DNA of 64,000 bases, taken from Spirodela intermedia. Taxonomy: Eukaryota; Streptophyta; Magnoliopsida; Alismatales; Araceae. The notes below the pieces were generated by a model. That model worked only from the letters and a program-made list of their open reading frames with translations. It was not told the DNA's origin and made no database searches. Below are positions 22,947 to 35,300 of this stretch, one piece after another; position 1 is the stretch's first letter; every line of letters begins with the position of its first letter. Location: contig CACVBZ020000001.1 of assembly GCA_902729315.2 (NCBI GenBank), forward strand, positions 90,228-154,227, read 5' to 3'. Position numbers and translations under genes: made by a program.

Positions 22947-23475
22947 TTCAAAAAAACTATAGTAACTGGTTTTCTGTTAGAAACAATAGGAAACAGTCTA
23001 CATATTGCTAAAAACAGTAGAAAATTAATTTGAATTTTGAAATTTTAGAGACATTTTTCTCACATTTCAACCACCTAGACAAATATAGCTAAAATTTAAA
23101 ATTACAGTTATAAGATGATAGTTTTGATTTATTTTTGACAAATTTTTAGTTGCTGAAAATAGAATCATCATAACTATCTAATTTAAAAATTTATTACATC
23201 ATATTGCATGCACAAATAATTAAATCAATTAGAATGATTGATACCAAAAGATATTAGGATGATTATTGATGAGTTAGAAGAATGATCAATGACATTAGAT
23301 GTTTAAATACTCCTTGGATACATGATAGATAACATAGATTTTATTTGACAAAATTTTCACTTTATGATCTCAATAGATAATAAGCACTTGATGTGAAAAT
23401 TTAATTGACCATTTGGGTTTAATAGAAATTTTTACTCCTTGATCCATAAGACTTGCAAAAGAAATTATTTATTCT
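22947..23475 (+). mobile_element. Relic of the Athila-type element's 3' non-coding region
   Basis: Matches about 10235-10765 of the full-length element in the same orientation. Shared segments include CTGGTTTTCTGTTAG, TTCTCACATTTCAA, GATAGTTTTGATTTATTTTT, CATCATATTGCATGCA and ACTCCTTGGATACATGATAG. No LTR or pol adjoins it. Confidence 0.85.
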
Positions 23476-24600
23476 TAATTGAAGAAAATTATGATAGCAT
23501 GAAATTATTACCAACTATCTACCCAATAGGATCATGGCAATCGATAAGTTAGAAATCATAATAATCAATTATTTTTAATTCAGTCCCCCCCATTCTGGTA
23601 TTCATTTAATTTTGTTGGTATTAAATTGATTTCGTGTGATAAACATATATGTAACCATTATGGTGAGTGTCTTTCATTTTTTTGTAAAAGTTTAATAGAA
23701 TAAAGCTTACTTGTATTGAATATCATGAAGAAATTCATCAAAAGTCTAACTAAAATGACATTACCAAATCTATGGAATGTTATGTGCAAATTTATAGATC
23801 AAGTGGGAATACCTAGAGAGTTATCAATCTATGGAATGTTTTTCATATTTAGGTTGTTACTTAATAGTTGTATTTATTGCTGAGGTAGATGTTTGAGAAT
23901 AGACTTGTAGATGTCTCTTCCTAGAAAATAATGAGATATTTAATGTTTATCAAGTAACTAATAATTTGCATTGTAAAAACTTATCAATGAAGGGAAAATT
24001 GATGATCGTTTAATTTCTTTGTGCTTCTTCTAAAGGAAGTTTCTTCAATCAATATAATTGAGTAGTTTATTCCTGAATTGACCAATTTCCTTTTTATTAT
24101 TATGAGTCATTTTAATTCTTCAATAGAATTAATGAAAGATAAAGATCAGGGCCATTTCAACATCATACATGTTGTTCCTCTAATAGATTGGTCGAACTTT
24201 GAAAGGGAAAGAAGAGGGAAAATATAAGAGGAAAAGTGAACTTCAATCTAATGAATAGTAATCATTAAATCATTATGTTCTTGTGCTCCTAATTAACAAT
24301 TTTGAACGCAGCCACCATTGACCAGTCCACATCAATATGAGACCAGTTTCACTTCTGTGTTAATTTAAAAATTATTGTGAAACATCATTGAATAGTTCGC
24401 AACAGAGCCCCCGTGATAGTCATTCAACGATTCTTCGATTATAGACAAGGACTTTGTCAATTTCTTACGCATTGCTTCCTCTCGTGGTTTCCGGAAAAAA
24501 TGCTTAATAAGAGCCTTTCTACTCGCACAAAGCTATGAATTTTGCAAATTGAGCAATTTCAATACTTGTAATTGACCAAAAAGGAGACGGAAAAGAAGAG
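23476..24600. other. Intergenic DNA upstream of the DUF962 gene
   Basis: AT-rich, no recognisable feature. The last few hundred bases become less AT-rich toward the gene and probably hold its promoter. No TATA box could be assigned with confidence. Confidence 0.45.
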
Positions 24601-24815
24601 ACTGGTACAGCGGATGTGGATCTGAGTCATCCTTTTCTTCGTTCCCGATTTCCTATCGTGGGCCCTCCCTCTTCCCCCGTTGTTAAGGACCGACCAAGCC
24701 CTAAAATCGCCCGCTTCGTGTCCAACACGACTGTCCTGCCCCCCTCCTGTCGCAACCTGGAGAAGAACATTTGCTCGGAGAGCCTCTTCTTTTTGTACTG
24801 TTGTCGTTGGTGGCG

Positions 24816-25892
24816 ATGGGAAGCCTGCTGAATCTCGAGGAGCACTTCGCCTTCTACGGAGCGTACCACAGCGCCCCTGTCAATGTCCTCATCCACATCC
24901 TCCTGGTGTGGCCAATCTTCTTTACAATCCTCCTCCTCCTCTACTTCACACCCCCCTTCTTCCACTCCGCCGCCCCCTTCGGTTTACCCCTCGTCTTCAA
25001 CTTGGGCTTCATTATCACCCTCGTTTACGCCATCTTCTATGTCTGCCTCGACCGCCGGGCCGGCTCCATCGGCGCGCTTCTCTGCGTCGTCTGCTGGGTC
25101 GGCAGCAGCGTCCTCGGCAGCCACCTCGGCGCCCACCGCGGCTTGCGCGTATGTATTCTACCATACGCTCCTTTCTCGTCTTGCTCTTCCTCCTCCCACA
25201 AATCAGACTGGTGTCGATGGAGCCTTCCCCATTTTTTATGCTTTCACGGTTTCGTCCAAATGATCGAATTGGGATCTACGAATCGAAGGTCAAAGCTATG
25301 AAAACAGGACATTTTCAGGATTATTGGTTTCCTAAACGCGTATTGTCGGTCTCAGAGAACTGAATCTAAAGAACCCATGTCTCTTCGCCGATCGTACGCA
25401 TTGAGGAACCGAGATTCCCTAAAAGCCGTCTCCCTCCCGCTTCATCCTCAACTCTAAACGCTGCGACGCTGTTGTTCTTCCAGGTGGCCCTGGCATCCCA
25501 GCTCTTCTGTTGGACCGGGCAATTCATCGGCCATGGAGTATTCGAGGTAAACTCTTCGAACTGCAACGGCGGGGATTATTATGGTAACGTTGGCGATGAA
25601 ACACCCTTGGCAATTTCCGTTACAGGGCCGGGCGCCCGCTCTTCTTAGTAACCTCTCCCAGGCCTTCTTGATGGCCCCATTCTTCGTTCTCCTGGAGGTA
25701 AGACGAGGCCTCCACTTCCACACCTGATCGATCGCCGATCGCAGCACCACCAAGCTTCTCACGGATCCTTACGCACAGGTGCTCCGTGTATTCGGCTACG
25801 AGCCCTACCCTGGCTTCGACGCCGCCGTGCGGGCGAAGATAGAGGCCGAGAGGGAGGCTTGGCAGGCCCGCGTGCAGAAGAAGAGCACTTGA
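24816..25892 (+). CDS. DUF962 / Mpo1-like ER membrane protein (4 exons, 193 aa)
   Basis: Exons 24816-25148, 25484-25546, 25626-25697 and 25779-25892, all with GT-AG introns in phase 0. The start is the ATG giving MGSLLNLEEHFAFYGAYH, which matches the usual N-terminus of plant DUF962 proteins. Conserved polar residues are His10, His18, Asn23 and His27, and His128 in the FIGHGVFE motif. Hydrophobic segments lie near residues 30-46, 56-78, 84-100 and 146-158. The C-terminus has the typical FGYEPYPGF motif and a charged tail. Yeast Mpo1 of this family is an Fe(II)-dependent dioxygenase of 2-hydroxy fatty-acid alpha-oxidation in phytosphingosine breakdown at the ER. The plant role is inferred from that. 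Length fits the family (~200 aa). The coding exons are very GC-rich. Confidence 0.93.
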
Positions 25893-25934
25893 GTGGGCCG
25901 AGACCCGCGGCTTGTGTATGAATAACTCGCTAGA

Positions 25935-26235
25935 GGGCGAGCTTCCATCGGATCATCATCTCCAGTGGATTCTTCCTCGAGCCCAGATTGATGTGGAATG
26001 TGAGACATTGTAGGATCACAGGGCGAAGATGAGGACTTTCGTGGAGAGAGAAATCGAGGGAGGCCGCAGCCTGGTTCCGCGACAGGGCGAGCTTCCGTTG
26101 GATCATCGTCTCCTTTGGATTCTTCCTCGAACCCAGATTAATGGGGAATGTGAGGCATTGTCGCTCACCGAGCGAAGAGGAGGCCTTCAGAGGAGAGAGA
26201 AATCGAGGAAGGCCTTGCCTGAACCAGGCTGCGGC
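25935..26235. repeat. 160-bp tandem duplication between two convergent genes
   Basis: Both units begin GGGCGAGCTTCC (25935 and 26095). They share GGATTCTTCCTCGA, CCCAGATT, GGAATGTGAG and GAGAGAGAAATCGAGG, with substitutions between them. The second unit overlaps the 3' end of the PPR coding sequence. The first lies in the 3' flank of the DUF962 gene. Confidence 0.88.
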
Positions 26236-27790
26236 CGGCCGCCTTGGGCACGCCACGCTCGTCCATGAGCATCCTCACCTTCTCCACCTCGCCCCACTCA
26301 CCCACGGAGGCGTAGGTGTTGGACAGCAGGACATAGTCCCCACTGTCGGCGCCGCCGCTGACGCGTAGGAGCCGCGCGTTGGCGAGCTCCGCCAGGCGTA
26401 CGTCCCCGTGTGTCCGGCAGGCGCCGAGTAGCGCCCTCCACACAACGGGGTTGGGCTCGACTCCCATCTGCTCCGCGAAACGTAAAGCCTCCTGCAGGAA
26501 CCCAGCACGGCCGAGCATGTCCACCATGCACCCCAGGTGCTTGACATTGGGCTTGATGCCGTACTCCTCAGTCATGAGGGCATAGCACCACCGTCCCTCC
26601 TTGACAAGTCCGCTGTGGCTGCAGGCGGTCAGGACGCTGACAAAGGTCACCTCGTCGGGCCTCACCCGCCGCTGCCTCATATCCGCGAAGACCCGCATGG
26701 CCTCCCTAGCGTGGCCGTGGAGAGCGAGCCCTCCGATCACCGAGTTCCAGGTCGAGATGTCCCGTTCCGCCATGCCGCGGAAGACCTCGAGGGCCCGCTC
26801 AATGCTGCCGCACCTGGCGTACATGGCGATGAGGGCGTTGCCGAGGGTCACCGTGGGTCGGACGCGGCGCGACCTCACCATCGCCGCGAGGGACGCGTGC
26901 ATCCGTGCGCCGGCGTCGAGCGCGCCGAGCTCCGCGCAGGCGGACAGCAGGCTCAGCATGGTGACTTCGTCCGGGCTCTCGCCGGCGCGAGTCATCTCCT
27001 CGAAGACCTCCAGCGCCTTCCCGGGTGATCCGCTCTCCAGGTAGCCGGCGATTACCGCGTTCCAGGAGACGACGTCTCTATGCGGCAATTGGTCGAACAA
27101 CTCGCGCGCCTTGTCCATCTCTCCCCTCCTTGCGTACCCCGTAATCATTACGTTCCACGAGATCAGATCCTTGCAAGGGGTCCCCTCGAACAGTCGCCGG
27201 GCGGCCTCCAGGTCGCCCCTCCTCGCGTGGCCGGCGATCATCGCGGACCAGGCCACGACGTCCGCCCGGGCTGGCCCGTCGAAGAGCACATTGGCCGCCG
27301 CCATGTCGCCGCAGTTGGCGTGAAAGTTTATGAGCGCGTTCTTGACGAACCCATCAGACTCTAAGCCGTGTCTGGTGATCTTGGCGTGAAGCTGGTTGCC
27401 CAGTGAGGAGGACGAGAGCCTGACGCAGGCCTTCAGGAGGAACGGGAATGTATACTTGTTGGGTTGGAGGGATCCGCTGGCGTCGCGCCTCTCCATTTCG
27501 TGGAAGAGGGAGACAGCGTCGGAGGGGCAGGGCCCGTGGGCGGCGCCCCGGATGAGGGTGTTCCAGACGAAGAGATCCGGCTGGGCAATTCTGTTGAACA
27601 GCTGGTGGGCATAGACGAGGGCACCCGGGATCAGCACTGCCGCGCAGTAGACGAGCTCGCGGACCGCTGCCGGGTCGGCCTCAAAACCGGTGACGACCAT
27701 GCGGGCGTGGAACTGCCGCAGTGAGCGCACACTCCGGCAGCGCCGCCACAGCGCCGGTTGGTAGCGCTTATGGCCAGACTTGCGGATCAT
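26165..27790 (-). CDS. Pentatricopeptide repeat protein, PLS/E type (541 aa, intronless)
   Basis: The first in-frame ATG is at 27790 (MIRKSGHKRYQPALW). The frame is open a further 93 bases upstream but without ATG, and the start agrees with my recollection of the Arabidopsis protein At5g15300 (MIRKK...). Successive PPR motifs fill the protein: WNTLIRG, VKNALINFHANCGD, VAWSAMIAGHARRGD, ISWNVMITGYARRGE, VSWNAVIAGY, LGNALIAMYARCGS and STWNSVIGGLALHG. An E-type region follows (HLGCMVDMLGRAG, WRALLGACR, YVLLSNTYASVGEW). There is no DYW domain. The protein ends soon after AGRSLV, as in the relative. Such proteins bind RNA in mitochondria or plastids, usually for editing or processing. The Arg-rich N-terminus could be a targeting sequence; the target is unknown. 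The last ~20 codons are made of tandem-repeat sequence. Very GC-rich. Confidence 0.93.
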   Translation of the reverse strand: MIRKSGHKRYQPALWRRCRSVRSLRQFHARMVVTGFEADPAAVRELVYCAAVLIPGALVYAHQLFNRIAQPDLFVWNTLIRGAAHGPCPSDAVSLFHEMERRDASGSLQPNKYTFPFLLKACVRLSSSSLGNQLHAKITRHGLESDGFVKNALINFHANCGDMAAANVLFDGPARADVVAWSAMIAGHARRGDLEAARRLFEGTPCKDLISWNVMITGYARRGEMDKARELFDQLPHRDVVSWNAVIAGYLESGSPGKALEVFEEMTRAGESPDEVTMLSLLSACAELGALDAGARMHASLAAMVRSRRVRPTVTLGNALIAMYARCGSIERALEVFRGMAERDISTWNSVIGGLALHGHAREAMRVFADMRQRRVRPDEVTFVSVLTACSHSGLVKEGRWCYALMTEEYGIKPNVKHLGCMVDMLGRAGFLQEALRFAEQMGVEPNPVVWRALLGACRTHGDVRLAELANARLLRVSGGADSGDYVLLSNTYASVGEWGEVEKVRMLMDERGVPKAAGRSLVQARPSSISLSSEGLLFAR

Positions 27791-29039
27791 GGGTCCACAC
27801 CAGAGGCGGCAGGAAAGCCGGGACTTTTCGAGACGTGAATGGGAGACGGATCTCCTTCCGCCATCGAACGGCGCTGCCCTCACAACCCCTACCTCGGTGC
27901 AAATTTTGCAGCCTGCGGACCGCCACTGGACGGCTGGGATATAGTGAGCGTCAATGGATGAAGCAATTCACATTGGCTCGCTGTTGCCCGTAGACTGTCG
28001 TGAACACAAGGATATTCACCAGACTTTCAGATCCCTCGCGGAAGACTTTCGACTTATTTCTCAAATATGTAGATATTCAAGTCACCTTTCTCAAATATGT
28101 CGAAATTTAAATCTCCTGTTTTGAAATAACATAGGTATTTCAAAAATAATTAAAGCGGCCATTATCCAATAATTTCAGCAACAACTCGATCAGTAGTGTC
28201 ACGAAATCAGTTAAATTTTATCTGCCATTAGAAGTGGCCGACAGTAAGCTAGTACTAAAATATGATTGGTTATCAAAGTTTATGCAAGCTAACCCAGCTA
28301 TCTGATTTTGATAGGTTCCCATGATCGAATGAATCTATGAGGCCTGATAAAAGATAAGCACGAATAAATTAATATTCACTTATTCTACAAAAATGATTGA
28401 ATTGTAGGATCCAAGCCACTTTATCCAAGCAATTACCAAATGGAAAACGAGATTAACCTAAGATTGGAGCACATTCATGCTTTGGAAATTCATGATGCCT
28501 AAATGTTGTCAGCGGAACATGAAGAAATTAGAATAGCTTCTTTGGGCATCACAAAAAGCATAGACTCTGAATTTTTGTTTCTATTGGATGATAGTAATTC
28601 ATGTGAAATTTTGACTCGTGTCTTAATTATGAAGGTGATCATTGAATTTTAATGGAACGTTGTTTTAATAGTTTCTCTTCTCTACAGTGTTGTGATGTTA
28701 GCATACATCCTAAGAGACAGCATTTCCCATTGAAAATTCATAAAATGATCAATGTCTTCACGATTAGTTCGTTCAAAATCAGTTCATGCATATATTTGAT
28801 TTGCAATGAACATACTCAAAAATATTTAAATTTCCTTTATCAAATTCAATTTATGAGCTTACTAGGATGTACTTTGTTTTTTATTTAAAATTTGATGTAA
28901 TCTAAAGACTTCAAGAGCATAGGACTCATGTTGAAAAACAGTTGGCTATTTCATAAATATATTCATTGACAATTCAGATCTAGTGACAGCGAATAGTTTT
29001 GAAAATAATTTTACATCTATTTAAGAAAATAACATTTAT

Positions 29040-29560
29040 TCATATTTATCAATTATTTAAACCTTGTATTATCCTTTATGCATGCTTGCCATGCATGTCG
29101 TATGCCTCTACATGTGCACTGCACATTGCGGTGCCTTGTGTCATGGGCCTCTGTTTGTGCATTGCATGTGCCATCATGCATTGTGCTAGGTCACTACCAT
29201 GTCACATCATGCAATCATTGTGCCATCTCATGTTAATGGCTTCAAGGTTAATGAGATGCTCCCTTGAACATCCTTTTGTGATGGCAGAATCAACTACTTT
29301 TGCCATGCACACACATACCATGTTTGGGCCAATGCATGCACCTACATGTAGATCATAGTACAAGGTTCACATGCACCTTTCATGAACCTCAATACAACCT
29401 ACAAGTGTCTTGTGTCTAACCATACCTTATGCAAGCCTCTATTGGTTGTGCATGTTGCACCAATGATACTTCTGTGGGCATGATTTGTTGTGTCAAAATG
29501 ATGGTTGTGCATGGATCTCAATGCAGCCTCATGCACAAATTAGGGTTTCACTCCCAAAAC
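29040..29560. repeat. TGCATG/CATGCA-rich degenerate block
   Basis: Unusually many TGCATG, CATGCA and GTGCAT hexamers, without a fixed period. Similar in texture to 44490-44840. It may be a degenerate satellite or a transposon fragment; no protein is supported. Confidence 0.4.
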
Positions 29561-30842
29561 ATCATTCCTCCAATGAAGAGTGTCGCATTGAGTCCTTGGG
29601 CCTTATCAGTGGTCAATCTCAAGTGCTTTATATATACATTTGAATGTTATTGCTTATTAAATCATATTACAAAACAAGATTCTACTTTAGTCCAAGCTTT
29701 GAGCATCTAAAAGTTTATTGAGTAAAAAGTTATTCATTCAACTATAAGACTTATTCAAAAATACTCATTCGTTAATCTTGCATGTTTACATGTAAAGATA
29801 CTTAAGGTAGTATTAGTAATAAGAGAAAAAAAAAGTTGTTGCATGTGTCTAGTGTTGTGAAATAGACCCCTAAAATCTATCATGTAAATAAATTAACTGA
29901 TATTATTGATTTCAGCAGTTGTTTTCTTAAAGAGAATGGTGAAAACTATGGGTAGGAACCTTTAAAGAAGTGTCTCTCGTTGACAAGGAAATAGTGAGCC
30001 AACTTGAGTTTGTTGACTCAATGTGTATCTAGGCTTATGTCACTGTACTTTAGTGCAGCATAAGAAAAAACATTAAAAACCTTGGAAAAGGGTAGAAACT
30101 TAAAATAATTAATTCAACCCCTCCTACTCACACCCTATATAGCCTACCTTGAGTGCAATGGTTCTTAGTGGCTAGAGGACCATTGGTTGTTTGAGTGGTG
30201 GTAGGCATTAGGGAGAGACAAGGGGAGAGGCACATTGCCACTTGAAAGAGAGGCATTGATGCTTGGGACAAGGTGAGATGTATGATGATACTCAAAGGGG
30301 AGGGAGGGAGAAGAACATTAGAGATCATGTACCCAAGTGGGGACATGCCAGGATGCACCTCTAGTACTTGATGGGGTTGAGAGATGGATTATAGAAGTGA
30401 GCAAGAATAGGACAACTTTTCAATGATGTCAATGAGTGGTAGAGAGATAGTGTGGATTCAAATCACAATACGGTTTAGAGAGACATTTGAGCACCCATGA
30501 CAAAGTGTCAAATTGTGGAATGATTAGCAAAAGTTAGGAAGGATGAGTTAGCCTTTATTGTAAATCTTCACATAAATTAACCTTGATCAAATTATTTACT
30601 ATTGATGGAGTGTGAAGAGGCGACTCCCTAATTTTGAGGTAGTTTAGAAGGACATAAAAAACCAAGAGAAATGACAAGAATCATCTCTAAATCTAGTAAT
30701 CAGTGAGGACTTGAAACTAATTAACTTTTTATTTGTTTTATAAAAATATTGTTATGTTGATATTGTTATCAAATATGTAAAGGAACTGATTGATAATGCT
30801 GATGCCACATTGGATTTCTCTAAACATGTGTATACCTAATCT

Positions 30843-30878
30843 ACACACACACATTCTCTCTCTCTTTCTTTCTCTCTC
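30843..30878. repeat. (CA)n/(CT)n microsatellite
   Basis: ACACACACACA runs into CTCTCTCTCT and a CT-rich stretch. Confidence 0.8.
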
Positions 30879-31219
30879 AATCTATGTACACGTGAGTAAT
30901 TACACTAGGGTTAGTTGGGTCTAATAATTGCTAATCTAGGAATCTCGAGATATCATGAGCTTATGGCATTTACTCTTGACTATTCTTCTTCGCCCTTAGT
31001 CTATAACTCTAGTAGTCTTCTAGGATTTAGAGCCATGTTCTCATGGCACATGGCCGCATTATTAGTCTCATCCATTTATCAGGTTAAATGTTGTGACAAG
31101 CACGAAGCATCTTAGTTATTGGGGGTGTAAAATCGAATTTTTAATGTTGCAAATGAAGTTAATAGTTTTAAAGTCGAGTATGCTCACGTTACTTAAGCTC
31201 ACTTGAATTTGAAGAGTGA

Positions 31220-31274
31220 ATTATTTTTTCCCATTCAAGACCGCTTTTCTTTTCCCGCCCGGCGAGAGCGAGCG

Positions 31275-31310
<36 letters not shown>

Positions 31311-32314
31311 TGGCGCACGGGAGGGACGACAGTGAAGGCGCCTCCCTTCCCATCCTCGAGAGCCTTTATCACCTCTCTCCCCACGGCACTCTTCTTTTTC
31401 TCTTCTCCATTTCAATAGTCGATCTGATCCACCAAGTCTGTTTTCCTCCACCTCTCGCAGCAGTCCAATTGGTGGGCTTCGCTTCTCAAGGGCGTGTCAT
31501 CTGTTTTCTCCTTCTCTATCGTTCTCATCTTTGTCGTTACGCGCTCCAGTTGATCGTATATTTTTTTAAAATTAGAGCATCATATTTTCTTGTTTTTAAT
31601 ATCTCAGCCGAATTTTAGTTCTCAACTAAAACTGATTTTATTCAGGGTTCGGATCGTTTTTCTGGCCTTCACCTTTCCTTTCCTTGCTTTATTCATTCTT
31701 TGGTCGTTTTAAGCTTCTATCGGTGTATGCTCTGAGAAGCAGCTTGTTCATATTGAAACCAAACCACGGTTTGGATGATTATTGTTTGCCTGTCTCTCTT
31801 TGCCTTTTCTCACTCTGCTCAAGCATTTTCAATGTTTATTAGAGTCTTACATTGTTTTCTTAATATAATGGTAATTTTTTTTACTCTGCTCAAGCTTTAA
31901 GTTGGACGTCGTTTTTCTAGCTTAGTAAAATAATGGTAATTTTTTTGATCTTTTTCCTCGCCCATATAACATAATCAACAATAAGTTGATTTGCATGTGA
32001 GGTGACATGTTTAATGAAGTTTCATGGAAATAGAAAGTATGTGTTTCCTATAGCGCACACAATGTCAATTAGTTTTGAGTAATATGAGACAAACTTTTTA
32101 GCAGTATTATTACTTTCATTTATTAGAGAAAATGTGAAAAATCTATGTGAGTTCCTTTGGTTGACCTACTTAAGTGCTGTAAATTTCCCTCCCCCTCCCT
32201 CCCCCACAGCTTATATGTGTGTTTCTTTTTTATTCATCTTTATTAGTTCTGTGAACTTGTTCTTCTTTTATTTATAGACAAGAATTCCTTATGATTGTTG
32301 GTTCTTTCCTCTAG
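31220..32314 (+). promoter_or_regulatory. Putative promoter / 5' UTR of the SUVH4-like gene with (GA)n tract
   Basis: A GC- and CT-rich island at 31240-31500 includes a (GA)n run at 31279-31306, typical of plant 5' UTRs. The coding ATG at 32315 sits immediately after TTTCCTCTAG, a good splice acceptor. An upstream non-coding exon in this island, joined by a 5' UTR intron, is therefore likely. The donor was not identified. Confidence 0.45.
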
Positions 32315-35300
32315 ATGGTAGAAGCTGCTGTTCAGTTTTCTCCCACAAAACCGCCTGGGCAGTGGGGAGGGGAAGCTAAGGAGCAGAATCCGGCTTCTAT
32401 TGCTACCATGATGAGTACATCTTCATGTGTTGAAAAGATATTTAATACAGCCTCTGGAGGGAGGAGGTCTAGCCCTAGATTTGTAAATAAAAGCCTCGAA
32501 CTTGTTGAAAGGAACTTGACAACTAGTATAATAAAAAGAAATGAAAGGAAAAGACAAAGACTAGATGATGAAAAGGAAGAATCTGAAGTGTCTATTGTTC
32601 CTGCAAAAAATGTGGCGAATGGAATTGAAGCAAGCAAGGGCAGTCCTGCTCAAATTGCACCTGGGACGAATGCTCATTATTTGGTGGTGAAAACATTGAG
32701 AACTTTTAACAGACACTATCTTCACTTTGTTCAGGTGTGTATCCACATGTTGAATATACTAGCTCTTTGTTTGAGAAACTTGGAGGTCGTCATTAATTTA
32801 TTGGCGTTTCTTGTATCTTGATTGCTTCCATATCATTTCAGATTAGAAGCTATGATTACTGTAGCCCTTTTACTTCAACTACTTGTCATTTTTAGATTTC
32901 TCAGATAGCTTTCTAATCAATTGGGCCTTGTTCAATACAACTGAGGGTATGATTGACATGTTAGGACCCGGGAGGGGAAGTTGCTTTTCAGAACAAAAAG
33001 CTCATCTTGAATGGGGTTCAATAACCAGCTTGCTTAGACTTTTCCAGAGATTTGTTTTGACACAGTCATTTTTTAACATACTCTCATACAGCTGGCAATC
33101 TGGTTCATGCCTCCTGTGACATAAAGGTGAAGGGTTTTTTACAGTTGGTAACGGATACAGTTTACTTCAAATCAATGACTATTTAAGACATTTTCTTGTT
33201 CGGACTCATGATTAAACCACGAATACATGCTTGTGGTAATCATTGCTGTTTTTGAGAAACAAATGAGGTGAAAAACCTCAGGTTATTAAAAATTACCTCG
33301 TGAATTATAAATTGCCAGTTTTAGAAAGTCAGTTGTCTAAAATTTTATGTTAGACCTCGTCATGGCAGGATTTGTGACAATTTGTTTTCCAGGAATGTTA
33401 ACTATGCCAAAGGAAAGTATGAATAAAACCCTGAATTCTCCTGTCCGTGTCTTATTTGATTTAGTGTTTGATGGAAAGCAAAACCCCTATTTGAAATATT
33501 TTTAAAGCTGTTTAGGTATCCATTGAGTCAAATGTCAGGAGAAATACTTTTGGTAAACATTATATTGGTGAGAGAGACCAGGTAATCATGGCAACCAAGA
33601 TGTGTGAATTGGAAGTTTGAAGAAATTCGTTTAGTATTTGTCGTGCTTGAAATTTACCATCATGTGAATATTTTCTTTTAAGTCGTAGTAAAGTATGAAT
33701 ACTTTATTTTATTCACTTTTCTGTAAAAATCAATAGTAGTGCACATCCAGTAACTATCAAATATAAGGGAAGTGACATATAAATCTATTTTGGGCAGCTT
33801 GGGGAAACCCTTTATGCAACACCTATAGTGTAAGCAATGCTAATTGTGCAAGGTACCAAAAATGACTGAATCTTACAAACTTATTGCAAATACTGTGTAG
33901 GTTATGCGGACTACACAAAATTCCTCAAACTACAGAATTCTGCTAAACAAAATGTCTCTCATCCTATTCATCCGATCCATTTCTGATATACTGTTTGTGA
34001 CAATATTCTTTTTTTTTGTAGAAACTGTTTTTCCAAAAGCTGTCTAGACAGAAAAATTAATATTGTCGGTTACTTTCAATGAAAACATAAGGGTTAAATG
34101 GTCATAGCTCCCTGAGACAAATAATACTATGGACCACACTATTTAAAAATTTTCCTTACCTAGTGAATAATCCATGTTGCCTGTCATGATGATGCCAATT
34201 TATCTCCTTGAATGAGTCACAGTCTATTAATTATCTAGCCATTATGGCACAAAATTACGTAAAGTTTGTATGATTCGTTGTGATATTCATTTTATTTGAA
34301 AGCTATTCTTAGTTTTTTTAGCTGCTAATTGATTTATATATATTTATACATATACTGGAAATTATTTATACATATACTGGGAATCTCAATTCTCCTCTGC
34401 GTATGATAAGGGAAATTATTTTTGCTTTGGACCACACAAAAAATTTGCTGTAAACTCTGTGTAGGGTTCTTTGATTTTTCTTCTCTTGATGCACAATGGA
34501 ATCCTCAGAATATGAGACATTTGGTGGTTAGCTCCTTGCATCTTCTCTTTTCATATGTCAAGCAATTTGAGGATTCTTTAAAGTCATGTTTCTCAATTCC
34601 AGACTGGATTTCGTATATTTCTGCTGCTGTTATTGTTATTACTATATTCGTTACTCTTTTATCTTGGCAACTTTTATTGTTACTGTTAGATGGGGAGATA
34701 TCTTCGTTGCTATCTTTGTAATGTTATGCAGGAAGAAGAACAAAGGGTTCGGGGTATAGTTGTGAATGCATCAATGTTGAAGGTAAGCTTGTCTTGCCAA
34801 ACACATTTTGTAAACGGGAGAAAAACTCTAATGGTTTTTTCATACTGGGGAGGCAGAAAAACAAGAATGCATTCAGTTCATCAAAAAAGGATCTAGAACT
34901 TCAGAATCCAACACAATGTAACTTTTATTTTTTTTAGAATTATTTTCACTGTTGACCATTAGACTCATGGATTTATAATAGTTCATTCACTGGTGATCGA
35001 ACATCAATGATATTACCCAAAGGTGTTGTAAAATAGTCAGTAATAAATTTTTTGCTTCAGCTTTTCAGTGCTCTCTTAATTTTACCTACTATTTTTCTGT
35101 GTCGGGTTTTGGGAATAGTATTGTACCAATTTATCAAAGGCATATTTAATTAGTGAACATTTATTGATTTTTGTTGGTGTACATAGTTTAATGTGTGAGA
35201 GGGAACCATTGATATGCATGGTGGTGGTAAGATAGAAAGTAGAAAACGGCCATCATGCTGTTATCCTTTTCACTCTGATTTTTGAATTGCAGCTCTACCC

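Larger units (their letters stand above)
27791..31200. other. Intergenic region between the PPR and SUVH4-like genes
   Basis: The first ~200 bp are GC-rich and probably contain the PPR 5' UTR and promoter. Beyond about 28000 the DNA is AT-rich with no gene. It holds a TGCATG-rich block (29040-29560) and a CA/CT microsatellite (about 30843-30878). Short open frames here show no family resemblance. Confidence 0.5.

Noticed and set aside
24680-25363. A 227-codon + strand frame over the DUF962 first exon
   Set aside because: Pro/Arg-rich shadow frame of a GC-rich exon. The frame starting at 24816 carries the conserved family sequence and correct splice sites.
26537-27044. Several + strand frames opposite the PPR gene
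   Set aside because: Shadow frames of a GC-rich coding sequence. The PPR motifs are unambiguous on the other strand.
27791-27883. Upstream extension of the PPR frame
   Set aside because: The 93 extra bases contain no ATG, only GTG. The ATG at 27790 fits the relative's N-terminus.
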